Assembly (NCBI GenBank): GCA_020635725.1
Contig: JACJZF010000010.1
Coordinates: 106,637 to 170,636 of the forward strand
DNA: 64,000 bases
From: Flavobacteriales bacterium
Lineage (GTDB): Bacteria; Bacteroidota; Bacteroidia; Flavobacteriales_F; PHOS-HE28
Direction of reading: 5' to 3'
Numbering within the stretch: the stretch's first letter is position 1; each line of letters begins with the position of its first letter. A program made the position numbers and the translations under genes. The notes under the pieces were generated by a model, which was not told the origin of the DNA, searched no databases, and saw only the letters and a program-made list of their open reading frames with translations. Below are positions 44,551 through 52,085 of the stretch, piece after piece.

Positions 44551-45324
44551 ATGAATTCCGTGATCTGTCCCCTATCGATCGTGCCGGTGCGCGCCGAGGC
44601 GAGCGATCGCAGCGAGATGGTCTCGCAATGGCTCTTCGGCGAAACGGCCCAGGTGCTCGATACCAAGGGCAGCTGGAGCCGCCTGCGTTTCGACCATGAT
44701 GGCTATGAGGGATGGGTGGATCACAAGCAGACCCTCCCCTGCCCCACGCCCAACTTCGACCCGGATCTGCGGGTGATCGATGGGAGCACCATCGTAGACC
44801 TGGGCGAGCGCCAGGTGCCGCTCACCTACGGTGCCGTCCTGCCTTTCTTCGAGGAGGGCTCGATCCTTTGGCAGAACCACCGCGTGCCGGTGCAGGCCGT
44901 CACCAACCACAAGCCCGACCTGGAGCGCGCCGACCTGCTCGAGCTCTATATGCACCCCTTCCTTGGCGCGCCCTACCTCTGGGGCGGGCGCACGCCGTGG
45001 GGCGTTGATTGCAGCGGCCTGGTGCAGATGATCTTCATCCTCATGGGCATCTACCTGCCGCGCGACGCCAGCCAGCAGGCCGGCGAGGGCGATGTGGTGG
45101 AACTGCTCGACCTCTGCGAGCCCGGCGACCTGGCCTTCTTCGACAATGAGGAGGGCCGCATCACGCACGTGGGCATCGTGCTCACGCGCAACGAGGACGA
45201 TGACCTGCGCATCATCCACGCCAGCGGCCGTGTGCGCATCGACAAGCTCGACCAGCAAGGCATCTTCAACGCTGAGGAAGCGCGCTACACGCACAAGCTG
45301 CGGATGATGAAGCGGGTGCTGTAA
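44551..45324 (+). CDS. NlpC/P60 (C40) peptidoglycan hydrolase with SH3 domains
   Basis: A 257-aa protein. An SH3-like domain opens the protein (AEASDRSEMVSQWLFGETAQ, GYEGWVDHKQ) and the C-terminal half is a C40 peptidase: Cys154 in WGVDCSGLVQM, His206 in GRITHVGIVL and His223 in IIHASGRVRIDKL. These enzymes cut peptidoglycan stem peptides, typically after D-Glu. No signal peptide is apparent, as for several Bacteroidota members acting in recycling. It converges on the TonB-receptor gene 6 bp away. Confidence 0.95.
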   Translation: MNSVICPLSIVPVRAEASDRSEMVSQWLFGETAQVLDTKGSWSRLRFDHDGYEGWVDHKQTLPCPTPNFDPDLRVIDGSTIVDLGERQVPLTYGAVLPFFEEGSILWQNHRVPVQAVTNHKPDLERADLLELYMHPFLGAPYLWGGRTPWGVDCSGLVQMIFILMGIYLPRDASQQAGEGDVVELLDLCEPGDLAFFDNEEGRITHVGIVLTRNEDDDLRIIHASGRVRIDKLDQQGIFNAEEARYTHKLRMMKRVL

Positions 45325-45330
45325 GGCTTC

Positions 45331-47688
45331 TCAGAACCTCAACGTGTACTGGATCACCGGCAACGTGTTCAGCTGCGGCACATCGTCGATGCGCTCGGTG
45401 CGGCTGTTGTAGTAGTGATCTACCGGTGTCTGCGCACCCAGCACATTCTGCACATCGGCCTTGATCTCGTGGCTCACGCGGGCACGCCCCACACGGTAGG
45501 CGACCACGGCATCGAGCTTGTGCACCGGAGCACCCTGCGCGCTCATGGGTTCGGCGGTCTCTACCTGCTTGCCCGCTGCGATGCTCGCCTGCAGGTCGAT
45601 GGGCGTGTACCAGCGGCCGCCCATCACGCTGTACCGGAATCCGGTGGTGAGCACCTTGTCCTTGCCCTCGCGGCCCAGCTTCCACTCCTTGCCTGCGAGC
45701 GCGTTCGACACGAAGCCCTGGTTGAAGCGTGAGTTGCGCCACACGCCATCGAGCGCCTTGTACTTCGACTCATTCACCGAGAGCGTGGCCATGGCGTGCC
45801 ATCCGCGCGTGAAGAATTTCTCCACGCTCGCCTCGATGCCCCGGTTGTAGCCCGTGCCTTTGTTCACCAGTGATCGCGTGGTGTACCACTCCTCGTAATT
45901 GCCGAGCCAGAAAGCGCTGCCGGAGAGATTCTCCACCGGTTGATCATAGAGGTGCTGGTAGTACGCCTCCACCTTCAGCTGCACGTCTTCCGAGAGCATC
46001 TGCTCGTACCCCAGCACGCCGTGCGCTGCTCGTGTAAGGCCCAGCCCCGCATTGATGCGCGTGTAACGGCCCATGCCATCGGGCACCTGGGCGAGGTAGG
46101 TGGTGAGTCCTTCGGTACGGCTGTGCAGCCCGGCGCCGATGGTGAAGGCGCGCACAGGGCTCATCTGGTACCGCATGGCCACGCGCGGCTCAACGCTGGT
46201 GCTCTTGTTGAGGGCGTAGTGCAACACGTGCACACCGGATGTCAAGGTGAGCTGCTCGCTCATGCGCCAGCGCCAGCTGCTGAAAGCCTGTACGGTGGTG
46301 GCGCTGCCGTCCTGATCGAGCTCGCGCTCCAGACGATCGGTGTCCGGGTTCCATTCGTCCATGCGCATGCGGTAGCGGTCCTGCGAGACGATGATGCCCG
46401 AGCGCAGCTTGTGCGCGGCGTTGATGCGTGTGTTCAACGTGCTGCTGGCCCGCAGCGTCCACTTGGCGAGATCGCCGTCTTCGCGCAGGGCCAATGCGGT
46501 TTCTCCAGGCGCATCCGTCGCGTTGTACGCGATGCTGCTGCCATTGCCGCTCACGCTGGCGGTGGTGTACAGCACGTTGCTGGTTCCGATCAGTCGCGTG
46601 TGCGTGGCGCCGATGATGCCCATGCGAGAGCCGTAATCGGCACGGGCGAAGAGCGTGTCCTCCATCATGCCGCGATCCTCCTGAAGGATGCTGCTGCGGC
46701 CGCCCAATCCGAACAGCGAGAAGGTGCCCGACTTGCCTGCGGGCAGCTTCACCTTGAAGGCGGCGTCGGTGTACTTCGGAACGCCTTGGTAATCGACCAC
46801 GCCGGCGCCATCGAGCAGGGCGAGCGAGGAGTAGCGGTAGTTGGCGAGGTAGGATCCTCCTTTCACGCCCGGCACAGGCCCTTCGGCGGTGAGGTCCGTG
46901 CCGAGCACGCCGACCTTTAGGGTGTACTCGCGTTTCTGGTCGTTGCCCTCGCGCAGCTTCATGTCGAAGACGGCGCTGGTGACGTTGCCGAATTCCGCGG
47001 CGAAGGCGCCGGTGTGGAACTCGGAATCGTCGATCATGTCGCTGTTGAGCACGTTGATGGGACCGCCGGTCGATCCATCATCGCTGAAGTGATTGGGGTT
47101 CGGGATCTCCATGCCTTCGAGCCGCCAGAGCACACCCTTGGGCGAGTTGCCGCGCACCACGATGGTGTTGTTGCCGCTGGGATCGCCTGCCACGCCGGGG
47201 AAGGTGGCCACCATGCGGGCCGGGTCGTTGATGCCGCCCGCGATGCGCGAGGTCTCCTCGACGCTGATGGTGCGCGCGCTGAGCGTGGCCATGTCGTTGC
47301 GCGCCTCGCCCCGATTCGCACGTGCGCTCACCACCACTTCCTTCAATTGCGTGAGCGACTCCTGCATGCGGATGTCGAGCACGAGTTCCTTGGCGCTGTT
47401 GAGCAGCTGATTCGTGAGGATCACTTCCTCATAGCCCACCATGCGGGCTTGCACGGACATGCGTCCGACGGGTACCGCGCCCAGGTCGAAGCGGCCGTCG
47501 AAGTCGGTGGTGGCGCCGATGATCGGATCGGTGCCCACCACCACCACCGTGGCGCCGAAGAGCGGCTGGCTCGTGACCGCATCGACCACGGTGCCCCGAA
47601 CGGTCTGGCGGTTCTGCTGGGCGATGAGCCGGCCGGAAAGCACGAGCAACAGGATGAGGATGAGATGGCGGGGATCGGTAAGGCGCAT
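45331..47688 (-). CDS. TonB-dependent receptor without STN domain
   Basis: A 785-aa outer-membrane transporter, ending in the canonical terminal Phe (VIQYTLRF). After the signal peptide comes a CarboxypepD_reg-like beta domain (VRGTVVDAVTSQPLFGATVV), then the plug (INDPARMVATFPGVAGDPSG, NTIVVRGNSPKGVLWRLEG) and a long barrel. It lacks an STN signalling domain, although it lies in a sigma/FecR cluster. A GATAGGGG-N15-TTGTC element precedes it, so it is probably a target of the neighbouring sigma factor. The ligand is unknown. Confidence 0.95.
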   Translation of the reverse strand: MRLTDPRHLILILLLVLSGRLIAQQNRQTVRGTVVDAVTSQPLFGATVVVVGTDPIIGATTDFDGRFDLGAVPVGRMSVQARMVGYEEVILTNQLLNSAKELVLDIRMQESLTQLKEVVVSARANRGEARNDMATLSARTISVEETSRIAGGINDPARMVATFPGVAGDPSGNNTIVVRGNSPKGVLWRLEGMEIPNPNHFSDDGSTGGPINVLNSDMIDDSEFHTGAFAAEFGNVTSAVFDMKLREGNDQKREYTLKVGVLGTDLTAEGPVPGVKGGSYLANYRYSSLALLDGAGVVDYQGVPKYTDAAFKVKLPAGKSGTFSLFGLGGRSSILQEDRGMMEDTLFARADYGSRMGIIGATHTRLIGTSNVLYTTASVSGNGSSIAYNATDAPGETALALREDGDLAKWTLRASSTLNTRINAAHKLRSGIIVSQDRYRMRMDEWNPDTDRLERELDQDGSATTVQAFSSWRWRMSEQLTLTSGVHVLHYALNKSTSVEPRVAMRYQMSPVRAFTIGAGLHSRTEGLTTYLAQVPDGMGRYTRINAGLGLTRAAHGVLGYEQMLSEDVQLKVEAYYQHLYDQPVENLSGSAFWLGNYEEWYTTRSLVNKGTGYNRGIEASVEKFFTRGWHAMATLSVNESKYKALDGVWRNSRFNQGFVSNALAGKEWKLGREGKDKVLTTGFRYSVMGGRWYTPIDLQASIAAGKQVETAEPMSAQGAPVHKLDAVVAYRVGRARVSHEIKADVQNVLGAQTPVDHYYNSRTERIDDVPQLNTLPVIQYTLRF

Positions 47689-47712
47689 CGTGATCGTCGT
47701 TGTTTCCACTGT

Positions 47713-47740
47713 GACAAGCCATGGGCGGAATACCCCTATC
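47713..47740 (-). promoter_or_regulatory. ECF sigma promoter upstream of the TonB receptor
   Basis: GATAGGGG (47733-47740) and TTGTC (47713-47717) separated by 15 bp, with the downstream box 24 nt from the ATG. It is followed by CAGTGGAAAC, shared with the element at 48526. Confidence 0.75.
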
Positions 47741-47849
47741 GGCATCATGAAAAACTTGTGCTCCTCGCGGATTTAGGCTCACTGCACCCGAGCAGGAAAA
47801 CGCGAACGGGACGGCACTCGGCCATCCCGTTCAAGGCATGCGGAAACGC

Positions 47850-48506
47850 TCAGAACCGTCCCACCTTCACGGTGACGCCCACGTTCAGCCCATGCAGCGC
47901 ATCGTTCGAGGTAGCCGGCAGATCCAGATCGCTGGTGTAGCGGTACGATGCGCCCAAGCCCACGCGCAGCAAGGGGATCACGTTGAGCTCCAGATCGATT
48001 CCGGGCTCCACCACGAAGAAGGCCTGCGCATCATCGGAGTAGAAGCGCGGATCGAAATCGGTCTCGGGCTGGCCATCCCATGAATACACGCAACCTCCAG
48101 CGCCAACCAGGATAGGCAGGCTGATGTGGATGGGTGAGCGATAGGCGATGATCGGTTCGATGAGCAGGCCTCCATAACCCATGTCGAAGCGGCTGCGATG
48201 ACGAGGCGAGCGACCGATGTCGTGGAGGTAGGCATCGTAGCCCGCGTTGCCCACGTAGGTCACCAATCCATGTCCGGCCAGGCCGATGGTGAGCCGGTGA
48301 TTGATGAGCCAACCGCCACGCGCGCCCACGAGCAGCGCATCCTGGTCGAGCACACGCGTGTAATGCGCGGATGGTCCACCCCAGCCGCCGTGTACGATGT
48401 GGTGATCGCCGGAGAGCAGCGTGCGCATGGGCTCCTCGGCTTGCTGCGCGAAGGTGAATGTGGCCGTGAACGCGAGGAGCAGGAAGGGGAATCTCGAAAC
48501 GTGCAT
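47850..48506 (-). CDS. outer-membrane beta-barrel protein
   Basis: A 218-aa protein with a signal peptide (MHVSRFPFLLLAFTATFTFA). It shows eight or so alternating strands (GWLINHRLTIGLAGHGLVTY, RFDMGYGGLLIEPIIAYRSP, GLNVGVTVKVGRF) and ends in Phe, so it should be an outer-membrane barrel. A GATAGGGG-N15-TTGTC promoter-like element lies 19 nt upstream, making it part of the sigma regulon. The molecular function is unknown. Confidence 0.85.
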   Translation of the reverse strand: MHVSRFPFLLLAFTATFTFAQQAEEPMRTLLSGDHHIVHGGWGGPSAHYTRVLDQDALLVGARGGWLINHRLTIGLAGHGLVTYVGNAGYDAYLHDIGRSPRHRSRFDMGYGGLLIEPIIAYRSPIHISLPILVGAGGCVYSWDGQPETDFDPRFYSDDAQAFFVVEPGIDLELNVIPLLRVGLGASYRYTSDLDLPATSNDALHGLNVGVTVKVGRF

Positions 48507-48525
48507 GTGTGACTGTTTCCACTAG

Positions 48526-48553
48526 GACAAGGACCACGGCCAAAGCCCCTATC
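48526..48553 (-). promoter_or_regulatory. ECF sigma promoter upstream of the 218-aa barrel gene
   Basis: GATAGGGG (48546-48553) and TTGTC (48526-48530) separated by exactly 15 bp, followed by CTAGTGGAAAC. Confidence 0.78.
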
Positions 48554-48578
48554 CGAGGCGAGCATCCCGCCCGGCCAT

Positions 48579-50477
48579 TCAAAAACGCAGCCCTGCCGCG
48601 GCGATGGCACCGGGCCACAGGCTCACGCGCGTGTCGCCGATGACCCAAGCACTCCATGGCTCGGCCGGTGACAGTGCGCTGAGGTGCGCCCCGCTCTCCG
48701 GATCGCGCCAATCGCTGGTGAGGACATTGATCACCGGCCCCAAGGTGAGCGCGAAGCGCCGTGTGGAGACAAGGCTGTAGCGTATGCTGAAGCGTCCGAG
48801 GATGTTCACGGCATCGACCCACTCGCGCTGCTCCACCACCTGTTCCGCCGTGAGGTCGATATCGATGAAGCGCTTCTCTCCGACCCGTGGCTCGAACCCG
48901 AAGCCATAGAGGAAGCCCCAGCGTCCATCGGCGCGAACGGAGGGCGAATAACCAATGATGTTGTGGAAGGCGCGCGTGCCGGTGCGGAGCTGGATGCTGA
49001 GCGGGAGCTCTGGCGTGCCCACGGCATCGAGCCGGTGGTAACCTCGCCAGGCGAAACTGAGGATGCCGACACTGGCACCGGAGATCGTATCGCTGAAGTT
49101 GACGATGCCGACCTGCCCGCCTTGGACCACACGAGCCAGATTGAACACGCCGACCTGACCGCCGCGCACGGTGTCCACCGCCAGGTTCATGCCGGCAGCG
49201 ACCTGGCCACCAGTGACGTCGCGCGCGTAGTTCAGGGCACCGGCGATCTGGCCACCGCCCACGCGCCCCAGCGCCACGTTCGCTCCACCGGCGAATTGAG
49301 TTCCGCGAACATGGCGGCCGTAGTTGAGCGCGCCGGCGACTTGCGTCTTGTTCACATCGCGCACGGTCACATTCACGGCACCGGACACCTGCACACCGTT
49401 GACATCGCGGGTGGCCAGGTTGAGCGCGCCGGCGATCTGCGTCCCTGTCATGCCGCCGCGCACGGCGTTCACGCCGCCCGCGATCTGCGCTCCGGTCAAT
49501 GTGTCCCATACGGTATTCCCGAAGCCTGCGATCTGCACGCCGCGCGCGGAGCGCATCACATGGTTGTGGAAGCCCGCTATCTGCAGGCCCTTCGCATCGC
49601 CGCCCACGAGGTTGGCCATGCCCGCCACTTGCAAACCGATCACGTCGTTGCGCTCGATGTTGGCGCCCACGCCCAGCTCCACGCCTTCCAGCCCGCGCGC
49701 ATACCCGGCGAGCAGGTTGAACGAGTAGCGGTTGATCATGGCCCCATTGACCGGACCATTGGTGCTGATCGCAGGCCAGAGGGAGGCTTGGATGCCTCGG
49801 CGCTCGCCCTCGATGTTGGCGGCTTGCTGCATGCGGTCGGTGGGCACCAGTAGCCGTGCCATGCCGATCTCTTCCACCTCGCACCGCTCCAGTTCGCACC
49901 GCGGATCGATACGTTCCAGGACCCCTCGTCGCTGAAGCGCGATGGTGCCGAGCGCGCCATCGGGCCCCGCGTAAACGAGCGTATCGTGGTACGTCGCCCG
50001 CGCCACCATCACCGCTACGCGCGCCTGCTCGGTGCTCGCCTCCAACATGAAGCCGCCATCCGCAGAGGTCGATACCGCCTGCCTTTCCTCCACGGCGTAA
50101 ACCGTGGCCTTGGCAATGGCCTCTCCGCTCGCGGCATCCACCACCCGGCCGGCGATCCGCACCTTGCGCCTGGCCGCGCGCGCGTCGATCAGGATCAGAT
50201 GCGACCCGCTCTCCTTCCACGCCATGCGCGCCGGGATCAGAGCGCGCAGCACCTCCTCCACTCGTGTATCCCCGGCGTTCACGTTCACGAGGCTGTCCAC
50301 CGGAATGGCGGCCGCGTTGTAGCTGAGCCGGAAGCCGCCGTCCTTGGCCACCAAGCTCAAGGCCGTTGCCAGGCGCACCCGCTCCGCATGCACCGTAACA
50401 TGCCGCTGCAGCAGGCTCTGGGAATGCGCGCCGCATAGCACAAGCATCAGCGCGAGAGCCGCGCCGCCGCGCCGCAT
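48579..50477 (-). CDS. STN-domain protein with twelve 16-residue surface repeats
   Basis: A 632-aa secreted protein. Signal peptide (ALALMLVLCGAHSQ), then an STN-like domain at about residues 22-95 (TALSLVAKDGGFRLSYNAAA, RVEEVLRALIPARMAWK), a carboxypeptidase-regulatory beta domain at about 103-180 (IAGRVVDAASGEAIAKATVY), and about 12 repeats of 14-16 residues at about 275-470 with consensus GxQIAGxxNxxxxxVx (GLQIAGFHNHVMRSAR, GTQIAGALNLATRDVN), like LA_2272 surface repeats. The last 150 residues look like outer-membrane strands ending in Phe. The STN domain suggests it signals to the adjacent FecR. Confidence 0.88.
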   Translation of the reverse strand: MRRGGAALALMLVLCGAHSQSLLQRHVTVHAERVRLATALSLVAKDGGFRLSYNAAAIPVDSLVNVNAGDTRVEEVLRALIPARMAWKESGSHLILIDARAARRKVRIAGRVVDAASGEAIAKATVYAVEERQAVSTSADGGFMLEASTEQARVAVMVARATYHDTLVYAGPDGALGTIALQRRGVLERIDPRCELERCEVEEIGMARLLVPTDRMQQAANIEGERRGIQASLWPAISTNGPVNGAMINRYSFNLLAGYARGLEGVELGVGANIERNDVIGLQVAGMANLVGGDAKGLQIAGFHNHVMRSARGVQIAGFGNTVWDTLTGAQIAGGVNAVRGGMTGTQIAGALNLATRDVNGVQVSGAVNVTVRDVNKTQVAGALNYGRHVRGTQFAGGANVALGRVGGGQIAGALNYARDVTGGQVAAGMNLAVDTVRGGQVGVFNLARVVQGGQVGIVNFSDTISGASVGILSFAWRGYHRLDAVGTPELPLSIQLRTGTRAFHNIIGYSPSVRADGRWGFLYGFGFEPRVGEKRFIDIDLTAEQVVEQREWVDAVNILGRFSIRYSLVSTRRFALTLGPVINVLTSDWRDPESGAHLSALSPAEPWSAWVIGDTRVSLWPGAIAAAGLRF

Positions 50478-50499
50478 CGCCAACGTGCCGTAGCGATGA

Positions 50500-51468
50500 T
50501 CAGCAGCCCTTGCCATCGAATGTGAAACCCGATGGTGTCGCTTCCACCTGCCAGCCGAAGGTCTCGGCGATCACCGTGATGATGCGTTCGATGGGCTCAT
50601 CATCGAACTCCGCCGTGAGCCTGCAATTCGCGATGGATGCATCGTTCCATTGGACATGCACCTGGTACAAGCGCTCCAGCTGCGCGGCGACCTGCGGCAT
50701 GGTGGCGCCCTCGAATTGCAGCACGCGCAGGCCCCACTCCTCCGCAGCGGATGCCTTCTCGCGCTCCAGGATATGGCGCTCCTGGTCGTAGCGCGCATGC
50801 TCGCCCGCGACCAGCACCAGGGTATCACCGCCAGCCACTACCTGCACGCGGCCGCTACGAACGCGCACCGTGGCGAAGCGCGCCGTATCATAAGCGCTCA
50901 CCTCGAAGGAGGTGCCCAGCACCGTTACCTCCAGATCCCGCGCATCGATGATGAACGGATGCTCCGGGTCACGTTTCACGTCGAAATACGCCGAGCCTTC
51001 CAAGCGCACCGAGCGTTCCACTCCCATGCGTGTCTCCATTCGGCTATCGGCCTTCAGCACAGCGGTGCTGCCATCGGCCAGCGCGAAAGGAAGAGCGGAC
51101 TCGCGTGCAGTGAAGCGCTCTGCGGCCGGCTGCATGAACAACCACGCAGCGACCAGCACTCCAGCGATAACGGCGGCAGCGCTGAGCCAGATGCGCCACT
51201 GCCCTCCTCCTGCCATCGTTCGCACGCGAGCACCTTCGCTCTCAGCGATCCGTGTATCCAATCGGCTCCACGCGGCATCGACATCGACCTCACCCAGCCC
51301 GGAGGACTCCGCCCCGTATGACCAGAGCCGCTGCATGGCCGCCAGCTCCCGGGCACTCTCCGTGGACGACGCTGCCCATTCTTCCACACGGGTCCGCTGC
51401 GATGCGTCCGCTTCGCCAGCGAGGTAGCGCGCGAGCAGATCGCTATCGACGGGTTGGCTATCGTTCAC
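50500..51468 (-). CDS. FecR-family anti-sigma regulator
   Basis: A 322-aa inner-membrane protein. The N-terminal anti-sigma domain (DLLARYLAGEADASQRTRVEEW) is cytoplasmic, a membrane segment follows at about 93-112, and the periplasmic part has the FecR core (ALADGSTAVLKADSRME, SAYFDVKRDPEHPFIIDARD) and a C-terminal DUF4974/STN-like domain (QVAAQLERLYQVHVQW). It should hold or activate the sigma factor encoded immediately before it, and it carries its own ECF-type promoter. The stop is 22 bp before the STN protein start. Confidence 0.96.
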   Translation of the reverse strand: MNDSQPVDSDLLARYLAGEADASQRTRVEEWAASSTESARELAAMQRLWSYGAESSGLGEVDVDAAWSRLDTRIAESEGARVRTMAGGGQWRIWLSAAAVIAGVLVAAWLFMQPAAERFTARESALPFALADGSTAVLKADSRMETRMGVERSVRLEGSAYFDVKRDPEHPFIIDARDLEVTVLGTSFEVSAYDTARFATVRVRSGRVQVVAGGDTLVLVAGEHARYDQERHILEREKASAAEEWGLRVLQFEGATMPQVAAQLERLYQVHVQWNDASIANCRLTAEFDDEPIERIITVIAETFGWQVEATPSGFTFDGKGC

Positions 51469-51479
51469 GGTTCAAGTAG

Positions 51480-51507
51480 GACAATCCATTCATCCAATAC
51501 CCCTATC
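51480..51507 (-). promoter_or_regulatory. ECF sigma promoter upstream of fecR
   Basis: GATAGGGG (51500-51507) and TTGTC (51480-51484) separated by 15 bp, 11 nt before the ATG. The TAG within the upstream box is the stop codon of the sigma gene. Confidence 0.75.
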
Positions 51508-52066
51508 CGCCTCCTTCGGTGAGCCAGAAGAGCCATGGCAGCAGTGGCACCAGATCCCTGAGCTCCGTCCGCAAGGACTTCAGCGCGCTGCCCATCTGAT
51601 TCTCCACGGTCTTCACCGAGATCCCCAATCGCTCGGCGATCTCGTGGTACTTCAGCCCTTCGTACCGGCTCAGCTTGAACACTTTGCGGCGCTCCGTAGG
51701 CAAGGCCTCTATCGCGGCCTGCACGCGGGCGATGCGCTCGGCATGTTCATCCTCGCTCCGTTCCACTTCCTCCAACCGGTCATCGGCCTCCTCGTTCAAT
51801 GCGCGCACCCTGGCACCGGCCTTCACCGCATTGAGGCATCGGTTCCTCACGGCTGCGAAGAGGTAGGCCTTCACGGACGTGGTGATATTCAGCTTCGTGC
51901 GATCGAGCCACAGCCGGAAGAAGAGATCCTGCACCAGATCCTCCGCTCGATCGGCATCCTTCAGGTAGCCCATCGCGAATCCGCAAAGCGGCCGATAGTG
52001 CAAGCGGAAAAGCGCCTCGAAGGCTTCTCGGTCGCCTGCTGCGATGAGCGCGAACTCCCCCTGCAT
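51503..52066 (-). CDS. ECF RNA polymerase sigma factor
   Basis: A 187-aa extracytoplasmic-function sigma factor of the Bacteroidota FecI-like group. Region 2 is FRLHYRPLCGFAMGYLKDAD with AEDLVQDLFFRLWL, and region 4 is the helix-turn-helix YHEIAERLGISVKTVENQM. It is followed by fecR and presumably recognises GATAGGGG-N15-TTGTC. A TACTTTCG box 6 nt before the ATG may provide its basal expression. Confidence 0.96.
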   Translation of the reverse strand: MQGEFALIAAGDREAFEALFRLHYRPLCGFAMGYLKDADRAEDLVQDLFFRLWLDRTKLNITTSVKAYLFAAVRNRCLNAVKAGARVRALNEEADDRLEEVERSEDEHAERIARVQAAIEALPTERRKVFKLSRYEGLKYHEIAERLGISVKTVENQMGSALKSLRTELRDLVPLLPWLFWLTEGGG

Positions 52067-52072
52067 GGGGGC

Positions 52073-52080
52073 CGAAAGTA
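52073..52080 (-). promoter_or_regulatory. -7 box TACTTTCG upstream of the sigma gene
   Basis: A TAnnTTCG box in the 19-bp gap between the cargo gene and the sigma gene, 6 nt before the ATG; transcripts from it would be nearly leaderless. Confidence 0.4.
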
Positions 52081-52085
52081 GGGGG

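Noticed and set aside
49075..49660. Tandem repeat region considered as a possible CRISPR-like array
   Set aside because: The repeats are degenerate protein-coding units in frame, not identical direct repeats with spacers, and no cas gene is near.
48031..50436. 801-aa minus-strand frame overlapping the STN-repeat protein
   Set aside because: It is an Arg-rich shadow of another frame of the same strand; the 632-aa frame has the signal peptide, STN domain and regular repeats.
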